Positions 1 to 6,348 of a stretch of DNA of 11,060 nt are shown piece by piece; positions within the stretch are counted from its first letter, which is position 1, and each line of letters opens with the position of its first letter. The position numbers and the translations under genes were made by a program. The notes beneath the pieces were generated by a model. The model saw only the letters and a program-made list of their open reading frames with translations, was not told where the DNA came from and did not search any database. The stretch covers positions 1 through 11,060 of the forward strand of contig JAKUSK010000023.1 in NCBI GenBank assembly GCA_022449325.1, given 5' to 3'. The DNA comes from Nitrososphaerales archaeon. Lineage in GTDB: Archaea; Thermoproteota; Nitrososphaeria; Nitrososphaerales; UBA57.

Positions 1-177
1 GTTTGGAATGCTGTAAATGTGTTGTCATTAAAAAAAGGAGTGTCAACAATCAACAGGCTAAACTTAGCTAACGCAGCGGCAGGAAGTTACATATCAGAAT
101 TTCATAATGGAGATTTTTCTTTAGAGAAGATAGAACAATTATTAGAATCAAGGAATATTTTTGTTGAAGATTTATAG
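1..177 (+). CDS. PfkB-family (ribokinase-like) carbohydrate kinase, C-terminal fragment
   Basis: The window opens inside this gene. Frame 1 is open from base 1 and ends at TAG (175-177), giving the last 58 residues. The fragment begins VWNAVNVLSLKKGVS and continues with LNLANAAAGSYIS, then a final helix SLEKIEQLLES. In PfkB kinases the catalytic GAGD is followed by a small-residue stretch, then a helix with an (A/G)NAAAA-like segment that flanks the nucleotide site; the visible part matches this, with the GAGD presumably just off the left edge. The family phosphorylates sugars or nucleosides with ATP or ADP; the substrate cannot be told from this piece. The stop lies inside the convergent tsaC gene (6-bp overlap). 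The family call is an inference from a short fragment. Confidence 0.6.
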   Translation, partial: VWNAVNVLSLKKGVSTINRLNLANAAAGSYISEFHNGDFSLEKIEQLLESRNIFVEDL

Positions 178-774
178 AATAGATTGAAGTAATTGTGAAT
201 CGATACTGCCCAGTCGAAGGATTATAATTTCGTCATTTTCTACTTTTACGATAGTAGATTCTTTAGAGTGATCTTTAATATCATTGATTAAAATAGCGTC
301 AATATCTGGAAGTTGCGATATTACAGAAGAAGCAAAATGATTAGAGTTATATCCAGAGAGATTTGCGCTAGTACCTACAAGATATCCACCGCATTCTGAG
401 ATTAACAATAAAGAATCATTATTATTAGGAACGCGTAAACCTATGAATTCAGAACCACGAGTAAGAGATTTTAAAGAATAGTCTTTAAGAGGTGCAAGAA
501 TTGTCAATGGACCAGGCCAGAATTTTTCAGCTAGTTTTAAAGAGATTTTGTCGAATGATGCAATTTTAAGCGCAGACTCGAGAGAATCACAGAGTAAAGG
601 CAAGGGTTTATTTTCACGTATCTTTAACTTGAATATTTTTTCAACAGAATTAGACATATACGGGTTACATCCCAAGCCATAAACAGTATCAGTTGGATAA
701 GCAACGATACCACCATTATTTACGATTTGAGCAAGATCATGGATGTCAGGCGTAGAATTTGTGTATTGTTGCAT
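172..774 (-). CDS. tsaC: L-threonylcarbamoyladenylate synthase (TsaC/YrdC/Sua5 family, short form)
   Basis: This enzyme condenses threonine, bicarbonate and ATP into threonylcarbamoyl-AMP, the donor that the KEOPS complex uses to make t6A37 on ANN-decoding tRNAs. The 200-residue product has the full YrdC fold signature: AYPTDTVYGLG (25-35), the KIRENKPLPLL loop (51-61) with the Lys-x-Arg that contacts substrate, FWPGPLT (85-91), GLRVP (112-116), GTSANLSG (134-141), STIVKV (173-178) and LRLG (186-189). It ends where the YrdC domain ends, so the extra C-terminal Sua5 domain found in many archaeal homologues is absent. The ATG at 774 leaves about 20 residues before the first motif, normal for the family. 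It diverges from the membrane-protein gene at 824 and its stop overlaps the kinase stop. Confidence 0.95.
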   Translation of the reverse strand: MQQYTNSTPDIHDLAQIVNNGGIVAYPTDTVYGLGCNPYMSNSVEKIFKLKIRENKPLPLLCDSLESALKIASFDKISLKLAEKFWPGPLTILAPLKDYSLKSLTRGSEFIGLRVPNNNDSLLLISECGGYLVGTSANLSGYNSNHFASSVISQLPDIDAILINDIKDHSKESTIVKVENDEIIILRLGSIDSQLLQSIL

Positions 775-778
775 ATTG

Positions 779-786
779 TTTATAAG
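779..786 (+). promoter_or_regulatory. Candidate TATA box for the membrane-protein gene
   Basis: TTTATAAG sits in the 49-bp gap between divergent tsaC and the gene at 824. Using the usual archaeal spacing of about 26 nt, transcription would start near 808, giving a leader of about 16 nt that includes GGATGAG (812-818), a weak Shine-Dalgarno-like sequence 5 nt before the GTG start. On the other strand the same box is too close to the tsaC ATG to serve it. Confidence 0.4.
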
Positions 787-823
787 TTACATTCATTCCT
801 AATAATTCTGCGGATGAGCATAA

Positions 824-1645
824 GTGGTCAAAGCATCGAAAAAAAATTCTAACAAAAGTTCTATTGACGAGGTAAGAGAAGACGCAAGAGTTTTTCTTAA
901 TAAATCACCAATAATAATGGGAATAAGACTATATGTATTCGCAATAGGTATAATGCTAAGTGGAATGGTTTCAAGGACATTTTTTGGTCAAGTAGTGAAG
1001 TTTATAGGAATTAACGAAGTAAAGGAAACATACAATCCTCAAGCAGTAAAGGTAACTGCAAAACAATCAATGGCATGTGCCAGAATTATTGCCCTGATTA
1101 CATTAATGTTAATTATGTATACTGTAATTTCTTTGACTGGTACAAATAATTTGAATATACTGATTCCAGGGTTGTTAATTGGTTTTGGAATATGTCAGCA
1201 AATGGAAGGAGCTGCATTAGACGTAATAACGGAACATATGAGAAACTCTATGGGTGCATGGACTACAATATTACATGTATTTGCGAAGAAAAAAAGAGGG
1301 GAATACTGGAAAGAATTCATTGAAGAAACTGAACTTCTTTGGGCGCATCCACAAATAAGACCTATGTCAGGTTCTGAAGAAGCATTAGAGAAGATTGAAG
1401 GAAAAATTTCAGAAGACAAATTAATAAGATATATGAACAAAGGCCGAGAAGAAGTGAATTATTATACGGTAATTGAAGACAATTCAGGAAGTAAAATGAA
1501 ATTCTTTGATCATACACTAGAATGGTTACATAATACGCGGGATAAACATGATGATTTGAGTGATGTGCAACAGAGATTAGGAACTTGGAGTTATGCATTA
1601 TATTTAGGGATAGGAACGATGATTTGGCTTCTGCAGCCGTTTTAG
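824..1645 (+). CDS. Membrane protein of unknown function, four predicted helices
   Basis: I do not recognise this 273-residue protein. It starts with GTG at 824; the preceding in-frame codon (821) is TAA, so no earlier start exists, and the next ATG is at residue 32, inside the first helix. A lysine-rich, charged N-terminus (1-28) is followed by likely membrane helices at about 29-50, 84-105 and 109-127. A hydrophilic segment (about 128-250) rich in Glu, Lys, Trp and His follows, with features such as EYWKEFIEETELLWAHP (160-176), and a last helix lies at 252-270 close to the QPF end. The positive N-terminus suggests it is cytoplasmic, and the even helix count would put the C-terminus on the same side. 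The large 128-250 domain between helices 3 and 4 would then be outside the cell, which is only a prediction. No catalytic motif is evident. It is co-directional with the methyltransferase gene 80 bp downstream. Confidence 0.8.
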   Translation: MVKASKKNSNKSSIDEVREDARVFLNKSPIIMGIRLYVFAIGIMLSGMVSRTFFGQVVKFIGINEVKETYNPQAVKVTAKQSMACARIIALITLMLIMYTVISLTGTNNLNILIPGLLIGFGICQQMEGAALDVITEHMRNSMGAWTTILHVFAKKKRGEYWKEFIEETELLWAHPQIRPMSGSEEALEKIEGKISEDKLIRYMNKGREEVNYYTVIEDNSGSKMKFFDHTLEWLHNTRDKHDDLSDVQQRLGTWSYALYLGIGTMIWLLQPF

Positions 1646-1658
1646 TCACATATCAATT

Positions 1659-1667
1659 CTTTATACA
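1659..1667 (+). promoter_or_regulatory. Candidate TATA box for the methyltransferase gene
   Basis: CTTTATACA lies in the 80-bp gap after the membrane-protein stop. It would place a start of transcription near 1689 and a leader of about 37 nt. A second AT-rich candidate, CATATAG (1680-1686), would give a shorter leader. Neither is decisive, and read-through from the upstream gene is possible. Confidence 0.3.
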
Positions 1668-1725
1668 CAATAATCAAATCATATAGACTACCTACATTAT
1701 CGAGGAATTCTTTGAAGAAATTATA

Positions 1726-2622
1726 ATGCTAAACAGCGTAGCGAAGGACAAGCCTAGGGAAATATTGAACATAGAGTATGCAGGGAATTCAGAAATAGGT
1801 AATGGAGAAGGAACGTATCATGATTACAATAGATTAAACAATCTAACGAGTAAAGAATGGATAAAGTTCCAGAAGAGTTGGTTCATAGTTAATCCAAAGT
1901 CCAGAAAAAAAAATGTAATGATGCATCCAGCAAAGTTTCCCGAGGAATTAGTTGAAAATTTCATAAGGTTCTTTACAAAAGAAGGTCAAACTATATTTGA
2001 TCCAATGGTAGGTACTGGAAGTACATTACTTGCAGCAATGAATACAAATAGAAATGCAATAGGCATTGAATTATCTAAGAAATATGCAAATGTAGCCGCA
2101 CAAAGAGTAAATGATGAAAGTGAAACGATGAATAATCCAGGAAATAAGAATAGCATTAAGTTATACAACGGAGATGCCCGAATGTTGGACAAAATAATAA
2201 GTTCAGATATTGATTACTGCATAACTTCACCGCCGTATTGGGATATGTTAAGAGAGAAAGGATTTGAAACGCAAAAAACTAGAGAGAAAATGAACTATGA
2301 TACATATTATTCAGAAGATGAACAAGATGTGGGAAATATAGAGAACTATATGAGATTCTTAGAAGAATTAAGTGAAATATATTTGAAAGTGTATAATGTA
2401 ATGAAAATTGGTGGATATCTAACAGTAATTGTTAAGAACATAAAGAAAGGAGGAAAAATATATCCATTAGCTTGGGATCTGACTAAGAAACTCGAGTTCT
2501 TTACATTGAAAGATGAAAAGATATGGTGCCAAGACAATGTGAAATTAGCACCGTATGGATATGGGTATTCGTGGGTAAGTAACACAGTTCATCATTATTG
2601 TTTAATTTTTAAGAAAGAATAA
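1726..2622 (+). CDS. DNA methyltransferase, N4-cytosine/N6-adenine type (orphan)
   Basis: This is a 298-residue S-adenosylmethionine-dependent amino-methyltransferase. Motif X is HPAKFPEELV (67-76) and motif I is FDPMVGTGSTLLAA (91-104), the SAM-binding loop. An acidic residue follows at E115 (GIELS), then NGDAR (148-152). The catalytic motif IV is TSPPYW (167-172); SPPY is typical of N4-cytosine enzymes, while DPPY is more usual for N6-adenine. The order X-I-IV places any target-recognition region in the C-terminal 120 residues or in the N-terminal 60, resembling gamma-class order. No endonuclease gene adjoins it, so it looks like a solitary methylase rather than half of a restriction system. 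A nucleic-acid substrate other than DNA cannot be excluded, because related folds modify RNA. The ATG at 1726 is chosen; the frame is open back to 1687 but has no ATG, GTG or TTG there. Confidence 0.85.
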   Translation: MLNSVAKDKPREILNIEYAGNSEIGNGEGTYHDYNRLNNLTSKEWIKFQKSWFIVNPKSRKKNVMMHPAKFPEELVENFIRFFTKEGQTIFDPMVGTGSTLLAAMNTNRNAIGIELSKKYANVAAQRVNDESETMNNPGNKNSIKLYNGDARMLDKIISSDIDYCITSPPYWDMLREKGFETQKTREKMNYDTYYSEDEQDVGNIENYMRFLEELSEIYLKVYNVMKIGGYLTVIVKNIKKGGKIYPLAWDLTKKLEFFTLKDEKIWCQDNVKLAPYGYGYSWVSNTVHHYCLIFKKE

Positions 2623-2645
2623 TATCATTAAATATAGAATATTTT

Positions 2646-2732
2646 GCCCCAGTAGCTCAGGTCGGCCAGAGCGACTAAACAATGTCGAGCCTCGTAAGTA
2701 GTAGGTCCTGGGTTCAAATCCCAGCTGGGGCT
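2646..2732 (+). tRNA. tRNA-Thr (anticodon CGU), intron-containing
   Basis: The cloverleaf folds by eye. The acceptor stem GCCCCAG (2646-2652) pairs perfectly with CTGGGGC (2725-2731), and the discriminator is U73 (2732). The D stem is GCTC/GAGC around a loop with A14 and G18G19. The T stem is CTGGG/CCCAG with loop TTCAAAT. The region between D and T arms is 12 nt too long. Removing 2678-2689 restores a perfect five-pair anticodon stem ACTAC/GTAGT with loop C-T-CGT-A-A, so the anticodon is CGU (2693-2695) and reads ACG threonine codons. U73 with G1-C72 and C2-G71 fits archaeal threonine identity. CCA is not encoded. The gene lies 23 bp after the methyltransferase stop. Confidence 0.93.
2678..2689 (+). 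other. 12-nt tRNA intron at position 30/31
   Basis: The boundaries are those that give an uninterrupted anticodon stem and a normal seven-base loop; the spliced product would have 75 nt, consistent with the two extra D-loop bases. The site is between nucleotides 30 and 31, not the usual 37/38. I could not draw a canonical bulge-helix-bulge with a four-pair central helix from such a short insert, so a relaxed form must be recognised by the splicing endonuclease. The exact cut sites remain inferred. Confidence 0.8.
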
Positions 2733-2735
2733 TGA

Positions 2736-2742
2736 TTTATAT
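2736..2742 (+). promoter_or_regulatory. TATA box of the nickel/cobalt permease gene
   Basis: TTTATAT is centred 27 nt before the ATG at 2766, the spacing expected for an archaeal leaderless transcript. It begins only four bases after the tRNA 3' end, so the same T-rich stretch may also help terminate the tRNA transcript. Confidence 0.55.
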
Positions 2743-2765
2743 GATGATAGATTGTAAATTTAGGT

Positions 2766-3464
2766 ATGGAGATATTTAGTTTTGCGATTTTGGCTTTTTT
2801 AATGGGAATTAAACATGCGTTTGATACAGATCACGTCCTAGTAGTTTCAAATTTTTTATCTAGATCAAAGAGATTAAATGAATCACTAAATGTCAGTCTG
2901 AGTTGGGGAATTGGACATATGTTGACTGCAGGAATAATTACAGTGATTATATTTTACAATATGAATTCATTTCCTGTAATAATGTTACTAGAGAATTTTG
3001 AGATAATTATAGCAACTATCATGGTAGCAATGGGAATAATTAGTTTAACAATAGGAATTCCTGTACAGCATAAACATGAACACAATCACGATGGAATGAA
3101 ACATGAACACACTCACACACATCGAATAGGAGGATTTATGAATAAAGATTTGAAATCACATCATGCGTCATTTGGAGTAGGGATAATACACGGACTAGCT
3201 AGTAACGACGAATTATTTATTGTATTAATTTTAGGATTAGGAATTGGTTCAATCACTACTTTACTCGGAGCTTTATTTTTATTTTCAACAGGAGTAGTTT
3301 TAGGAATGGTAATATTCAGTGTATTAATATTTAGATTTTCAGATATAATATCAAATAATTTTAAATTGATGTTGAATTATGGATTTGCAGTATCAGCAAT
3401 AATATACGGGTTATATTTACTTGGTACAAATACAAGTTTGACAATAATCAAATATTTACTCTAA
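2766..3464 (+). CDS. Nickel/cobalt permease, NiCoT/UreH-like, with His-rich loop
   Basis: The product is a 232-residue, roughly six-helix inner-membrane protein. The signature KHAFDTDH (16-23) in the first helix corresponds to the (R/K)HAxDxDH metal-binding motif of NiCoT transporters, and HGLASNDE (142-149) resembles the second conserved His segment of UreH/HupE-type members. Between them lies a loop (102-119) with eight histidines on alternating positions, probably a metal-collecting site. At 232 residues it is shorter than classical eight-helix NiCoT proteins and closer to the UreH type. Ni(II) for urease or Co(II) for cobalamin are both plausible substrates; no urease or cobalamin gene is in view, so the metal is undecided. 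The ATG at 2766 is backed by the TATA spacing. Its 3' end overlaps the leuS stop by 9 bp. Confidence 0.88.
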   Translation: MEIFSFAILAFLMGIKHAFDTDHVLVVSNFLSRSKRLNESLNVSLSWGIGHMLTAGIITVIIFYNMNSFPVIMLLENFEIIIATIMVAMGIISLTIGIPVQHKHEHNHDGMKHEHTHTHRIGGFMNKDLKSHHASFGVGIIHGLASNDELFIVLILGLGIGSITTLLGALFLFSTGVVLGMVIFSVLIFRFSDIISNNFKLMLNYGFAVSAIIYGLYLLGTNTSLTIIKYLL

Positions 3465-6338
3465 GAAAATAGCAGGTCTCATAGGTCTAGAATAAATAGA
3501 GCGATTTTTGGGGTCGTATAGATTAGAATCGTCTTCGGAAAATAAATCAACCTGAATATTATTTTGTAGTTTATAGAAGGATTGAAGTTCTTTAAGAATT
3601 TGAGTTTCATTTAACTTTCCAATATTGAGAATACGTGATTTAGAATATGAATCCATGTTAGAGAGTTCCTTAAACAAACTTTGGCAGAATTTAGGAATGT
3701 GTTTCTTGAATTCAGAATAATCAGGATTATTTAAACTAGTTTCAATCAAATCTTTAAGATTAAATTGGTCTTTTTGTAATGCAGATAAGAATATCTGCCA
3801 TTTCCAGTTAGCAGGAATGTATATACATATACGTTGTGATTGAATTTTTGTAACTTTAAGGATATTATTGATATCTTCGATTGTATTTTTAATTAATTCT
3901 TCAGACAATTCGGCATTTTCGTCAATTAAATTGTCATCAGCAATGGGCCAGCTTTCAAGAGTAATAGATGTGTCATGACCAAGAATGTTCCAAATTTCTT
4001 CACAGAAATATGGTGCAAAGGGAGCAAGTAATTTGATTCGAGTTTCAAAAAAATATTTTAGAAATGAATTTTTTTCGTCGTCAGAGATAGTGGTTCGTCT
4101 ATTATACCATAACAAATCGATGTCGAGGAGATAGATTATATGATGAAGGGATTCTCTTACACGAAGTTTATTCATAGAATCAGCGGTTACATTAATTGTT
4201 CGTTGTAATCTGCTTAACATCCATTTTTCGATAGAATTAGCTTGGTCAATATCATAATCAGATGCGGTTTTGATTTCTTGGACAATCGTGTAGATTCGAT
4301 TAAGTCGTTCATTAAAAGATTTTACTAATTCTAAACTAAAATCAGCGTCTTGAAGAAGTTCTGCAGCAGACATAATTCCTAATCGAATAGGATCGGCACC
4401 GTATGTTTTTACAGCCTGTCTGAGGGGAATTATATTGCCAAATGATTTAGACATTTTTTTACCATCCATTAAGACAGAGCCGTTAACAACTATTTGTTGT
4501 GGCCAATGGTTTTTAGGAAAAATAGCTGAATGATTGAAAACAAAGAATGTTAAGTGGTTAGGTACAAGATCACGGCCAGAATGTCTGCTATCAAGTGGAT
4601 AGAAATATAAGAATTCGTTTCGAAGCTCGTTGATAGTATTTTCATCAATTCCCGTACTGCTAGAAACAGAATTGCAGTCGCCAAGACCTAATAAGACGTA
4701 ATCAAAGAGTTCTTCGGAAAGTTTTGAAGAATCAATATTTTGTTCTTTAATCAATCTTGAAATCGTATAATATGCCATATAGATAACAGAATCAGACAGG
4801 CTTTCTATTATCCAATCATTGTCCCAAGGAAGAAGAGTTCCAAGACCCGAGTTTCGTGCACAGGCTTTTTCATGAAGCCAATCAATAGTATTATGAAATT
4901 CCACAGTAATTTCGTTAGGTACAAGGGACATGGAATCAATTGAAGAATGGGCTTTTTCTTTCCAGTCAGGCATTCCATAATCTATAAACCATTGATCTTC
5001 AAACATTTTTATGACGCACTCAGTACCACATCGGCATATTACAGGACTGTTCATTATTTCATACAATTTAGTAGCAATACCCATTTGAATGAGATCATTT
5101 TTCACCTTGTCTTTGGCGGTTTTAGCAGGTAAATCTGCATAATCACCTGCAATAACTAACATTTTACCAGATGTGAATTCAAGGTTGTATAATTCTTTTG
5201 TTGCATCTACTAATTTAGGATCATCTTGATTTTTTATAGATAGTTCGGAGACAAGTTGTTTAGCAGGAGTATTGTCGTATTTTTCAGTTTTAATTACATC
5301 AATTGGAGCAAGATTATTTGTATCTATTGTAGGGTATTTGTTAAGTAAATCACTGTTGAGTGTGAAATCAACAATTGCTTGATAATCATATGGAGCATGA
5401 GAAGGGACAGACATTACAAGACCAGTACCATTTTTCGAGTCCACAAAAGAAGCAGGTAATAATTGTATTTTCATGTCTGTAAACGGATTTTCAGTCCATT
5501 TACCAATGAGTGAATCTCCTGAAATAGTTTCCAAAGAACTATCTGCAACAAGATGTTTAAATTTAGACATCGAGTCACGGCTTACAATCCATTTTTCATC
5601 ATTTAATGAAATTTTTACATATTCGATTTCAGGGTTAATCCAGAGATTAGTAACGCCGAAAATAGTTTCTGGGCGGAGTGTTGCAGTGACTAACTTTGCA
5701 TCGTCAAATGTGAATTTAATAATTGTATATTCCCCAATATCAGGTTCTACATCACCTAAAGTATCATGCTGGCCTACAGGATTGCCATCATTAGGACACC
5801 AACCCACAGGATGGCTACCACGGGTAATAAAACCGCCAGAATTTAGTTTTTTAAATTGCCATTCAATAAAACGACTATATGCACCGTCAATAGTAGTAAA
5901 TTCACGCCTCCAATCAATTGAATAACCCATCTCAATCATACCTTGTTTGATTTCATTATGGAAGTATTGTGCAATTTTTATAGGTTCGTCTAGTTCTTTG
6001 ACTACAGACATCGGAATATTGTAGACGTCTAGAAATGCATTTATTAATTCGGGATCATTTTCAGCAAGTCTTTTTGTCATTGCAAGTATAGGAGTTCCAG
6101 TATAGTGAAAAGCCATAGGGAATAGTACATTAAATCCAAGCATTCGTTTATACCGTGCATAAACATCTGTCAATGTATAGGTTCTTCCATGTCCAATATG
6201 TTGTGGAGAATTCGGGTATGGGTAAGCTACAGTGAGAAAGAACTTAGGTTTTGTATTATCAACATTTGTATTATGAAGAGATTCATTTTCCCATTTGTTC
6301 CTCCATTTATGTTCAATGTCTGACCAATTTATTGTCAA
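3456..6338 (-). CDS. leuS: Leucyl-tRNA synthetase, archaeal type
   Basis: This class Ia enzyme charges tRNA-Leu with leucine in the cytoplasm. The 960 residues match the long archaeal/eukaryotic form. The HIGH motif is at 47-50, within PNSPQHIGHGRTY, and KMSKS is at 628-632 (DGKKMSKSFGN). The inserted CP1 editing domain is recognisable from the threonine-rich TATLRPETIFG and the GTGLVMSVPSHAPYDY segment, whose aspartate positions the amino group of misacylated residues. The anticodon-binding and C-terminal tRNA-binding domains follow. The start is TTG at 6338, supported by a Shine-Dalgarno site (6342-6347) and by the N-terminus aligning with the family just ahead of HIGH. It is the second gene of an alaS-leuS operon and converges on the permease gene. 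Confidence 0.97.
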   Translation of the reverse strand: MTINWSDIEHKWRNKWENESLHNTNVDNTKPKFFLTVAYPYPNSPQHIGHGRTYTLTDVYARYKRMLGFNVLFPMAFHYTGTPILAMTKRLAENDPELINAFLDVYNIPMSVVKELDEPIKIAQYFHNEIKQGMIEMGYSIDWRREFTTIDGAYSRFIEWQFKKLNSGGFITRGSHPVGWCPNDGNPVGQHDTLGDVEPDIGEYTIIKFTFDDAKLVTATLRPETIFGVTNLWINPEIEYVKISLNDEKWIVSRDSMSKFKHLVADSSLETISGDSLIGKWTENPFTDMKIQLLPASFVDSKNGTGLVMSVPSHAPYDYQAIVDFTLNSDLLNKYPTIDTNNLAPIDVIKTEKYDNTPAKQLVSELSIKNQDDPKLVDATKELYNLEFTSGKMLVIAGDYADLPAKTAKDKVKNDLIQMGIATKLYEIMNSPVICRCGTECVIKMFEDQWFIDYGMPDWKEKAHSSIDSMSLVPNEITVEFHNTIDWLHEKACARNSGLGTLLPWDNDWIIESLSDSVIYMAYYTISRLIKEQNIDSSKLSEELFDYVLLGLGDCNSVSSSTGIDENTINELRNEFLYFYPLDSRHSGRDLVPNHLTFFVFNHSAIFPKNHWPQQIVVNGSVLMDGKKMSKSFGNIIPLRQAVKTYGADPIRLGIMSAAELLQDADFSLELVKSFNERLNRIYTIVQEIKTASDYDIDQANSIEKWMLSRLQRTINVTADSMNKLRVRESLHHIIYLLDIDLLWYNRRTTISDDEKNSFLKYFFETRIKLLAPFAPYFCEEIWNILGHDTSITLESWPIADDNLIDENAELSEELIKNTIEDINNILKVTKIQSQRICIYIPANWKWQIFLSALQKDQFNLKDLIETSLNNPDYSEFKKHIPKFCQSLFKELSNMDSYSKSRILNIGKLNETQILKELQSFYKLQNNIQVDLFSEDDSNLYDPKNRSIYSRPMRPAIFLE

Positions 6339-6341
6339 AAA

Positions 6342-6347
6342 ATCACC
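6342..6347 (-). promoter_or_regulatory. Shine-Dalgarno site of leuS deciding its TTG start
   Basis: Read on the minus strand, GGTGAT begins one base after the alaS TAA and lies 3 nt before the TTG at 6338. It matches the archaeal 16S 3' end complement GGAGGTGAT. This indicates re-initiation or coupling within the alaS-leuS message and supports TTG rather than an internal ATG. Confidence 0.75.
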
Positions 6348-6348
6348 T

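Noticed and set aside
814..852. Short frame starting at ATG 814, overlapping the GTG start at 824 in another frame
   Set aside because: It encodes only 12 residues before a stop. It could in principle be a leader peptide, but nothing else supports it.
1195..1649. Open frames on the minus strand within the membrane-protein gene
   Set aside because: They lie wholly or almost wholly opposite a better gene, start at arbitrary positions and have no recognisable motif or promoter.
824..2622. Membrane protein plus methyltransferase as a two-gene defence or modification system
   Set aside because: The genes are 80 bp apart with candidate separate promoters, there is no nuclease, ATPase or toxin partner, and no evidence of co-function.
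2683..2686. Alternative anticodon GUC (Asp) within the tRNA insert
   Set aside because: Using it leaves ten bases before the anticodon instead of seven and breaks the anticodon stem. U73 also fits Thr, not Asp.
5473..5925. 150-residue plus-strand frame inside leuS
   Set aside because: It is antisense to the conserved CP1 editing region of LeuS and shows no family features.
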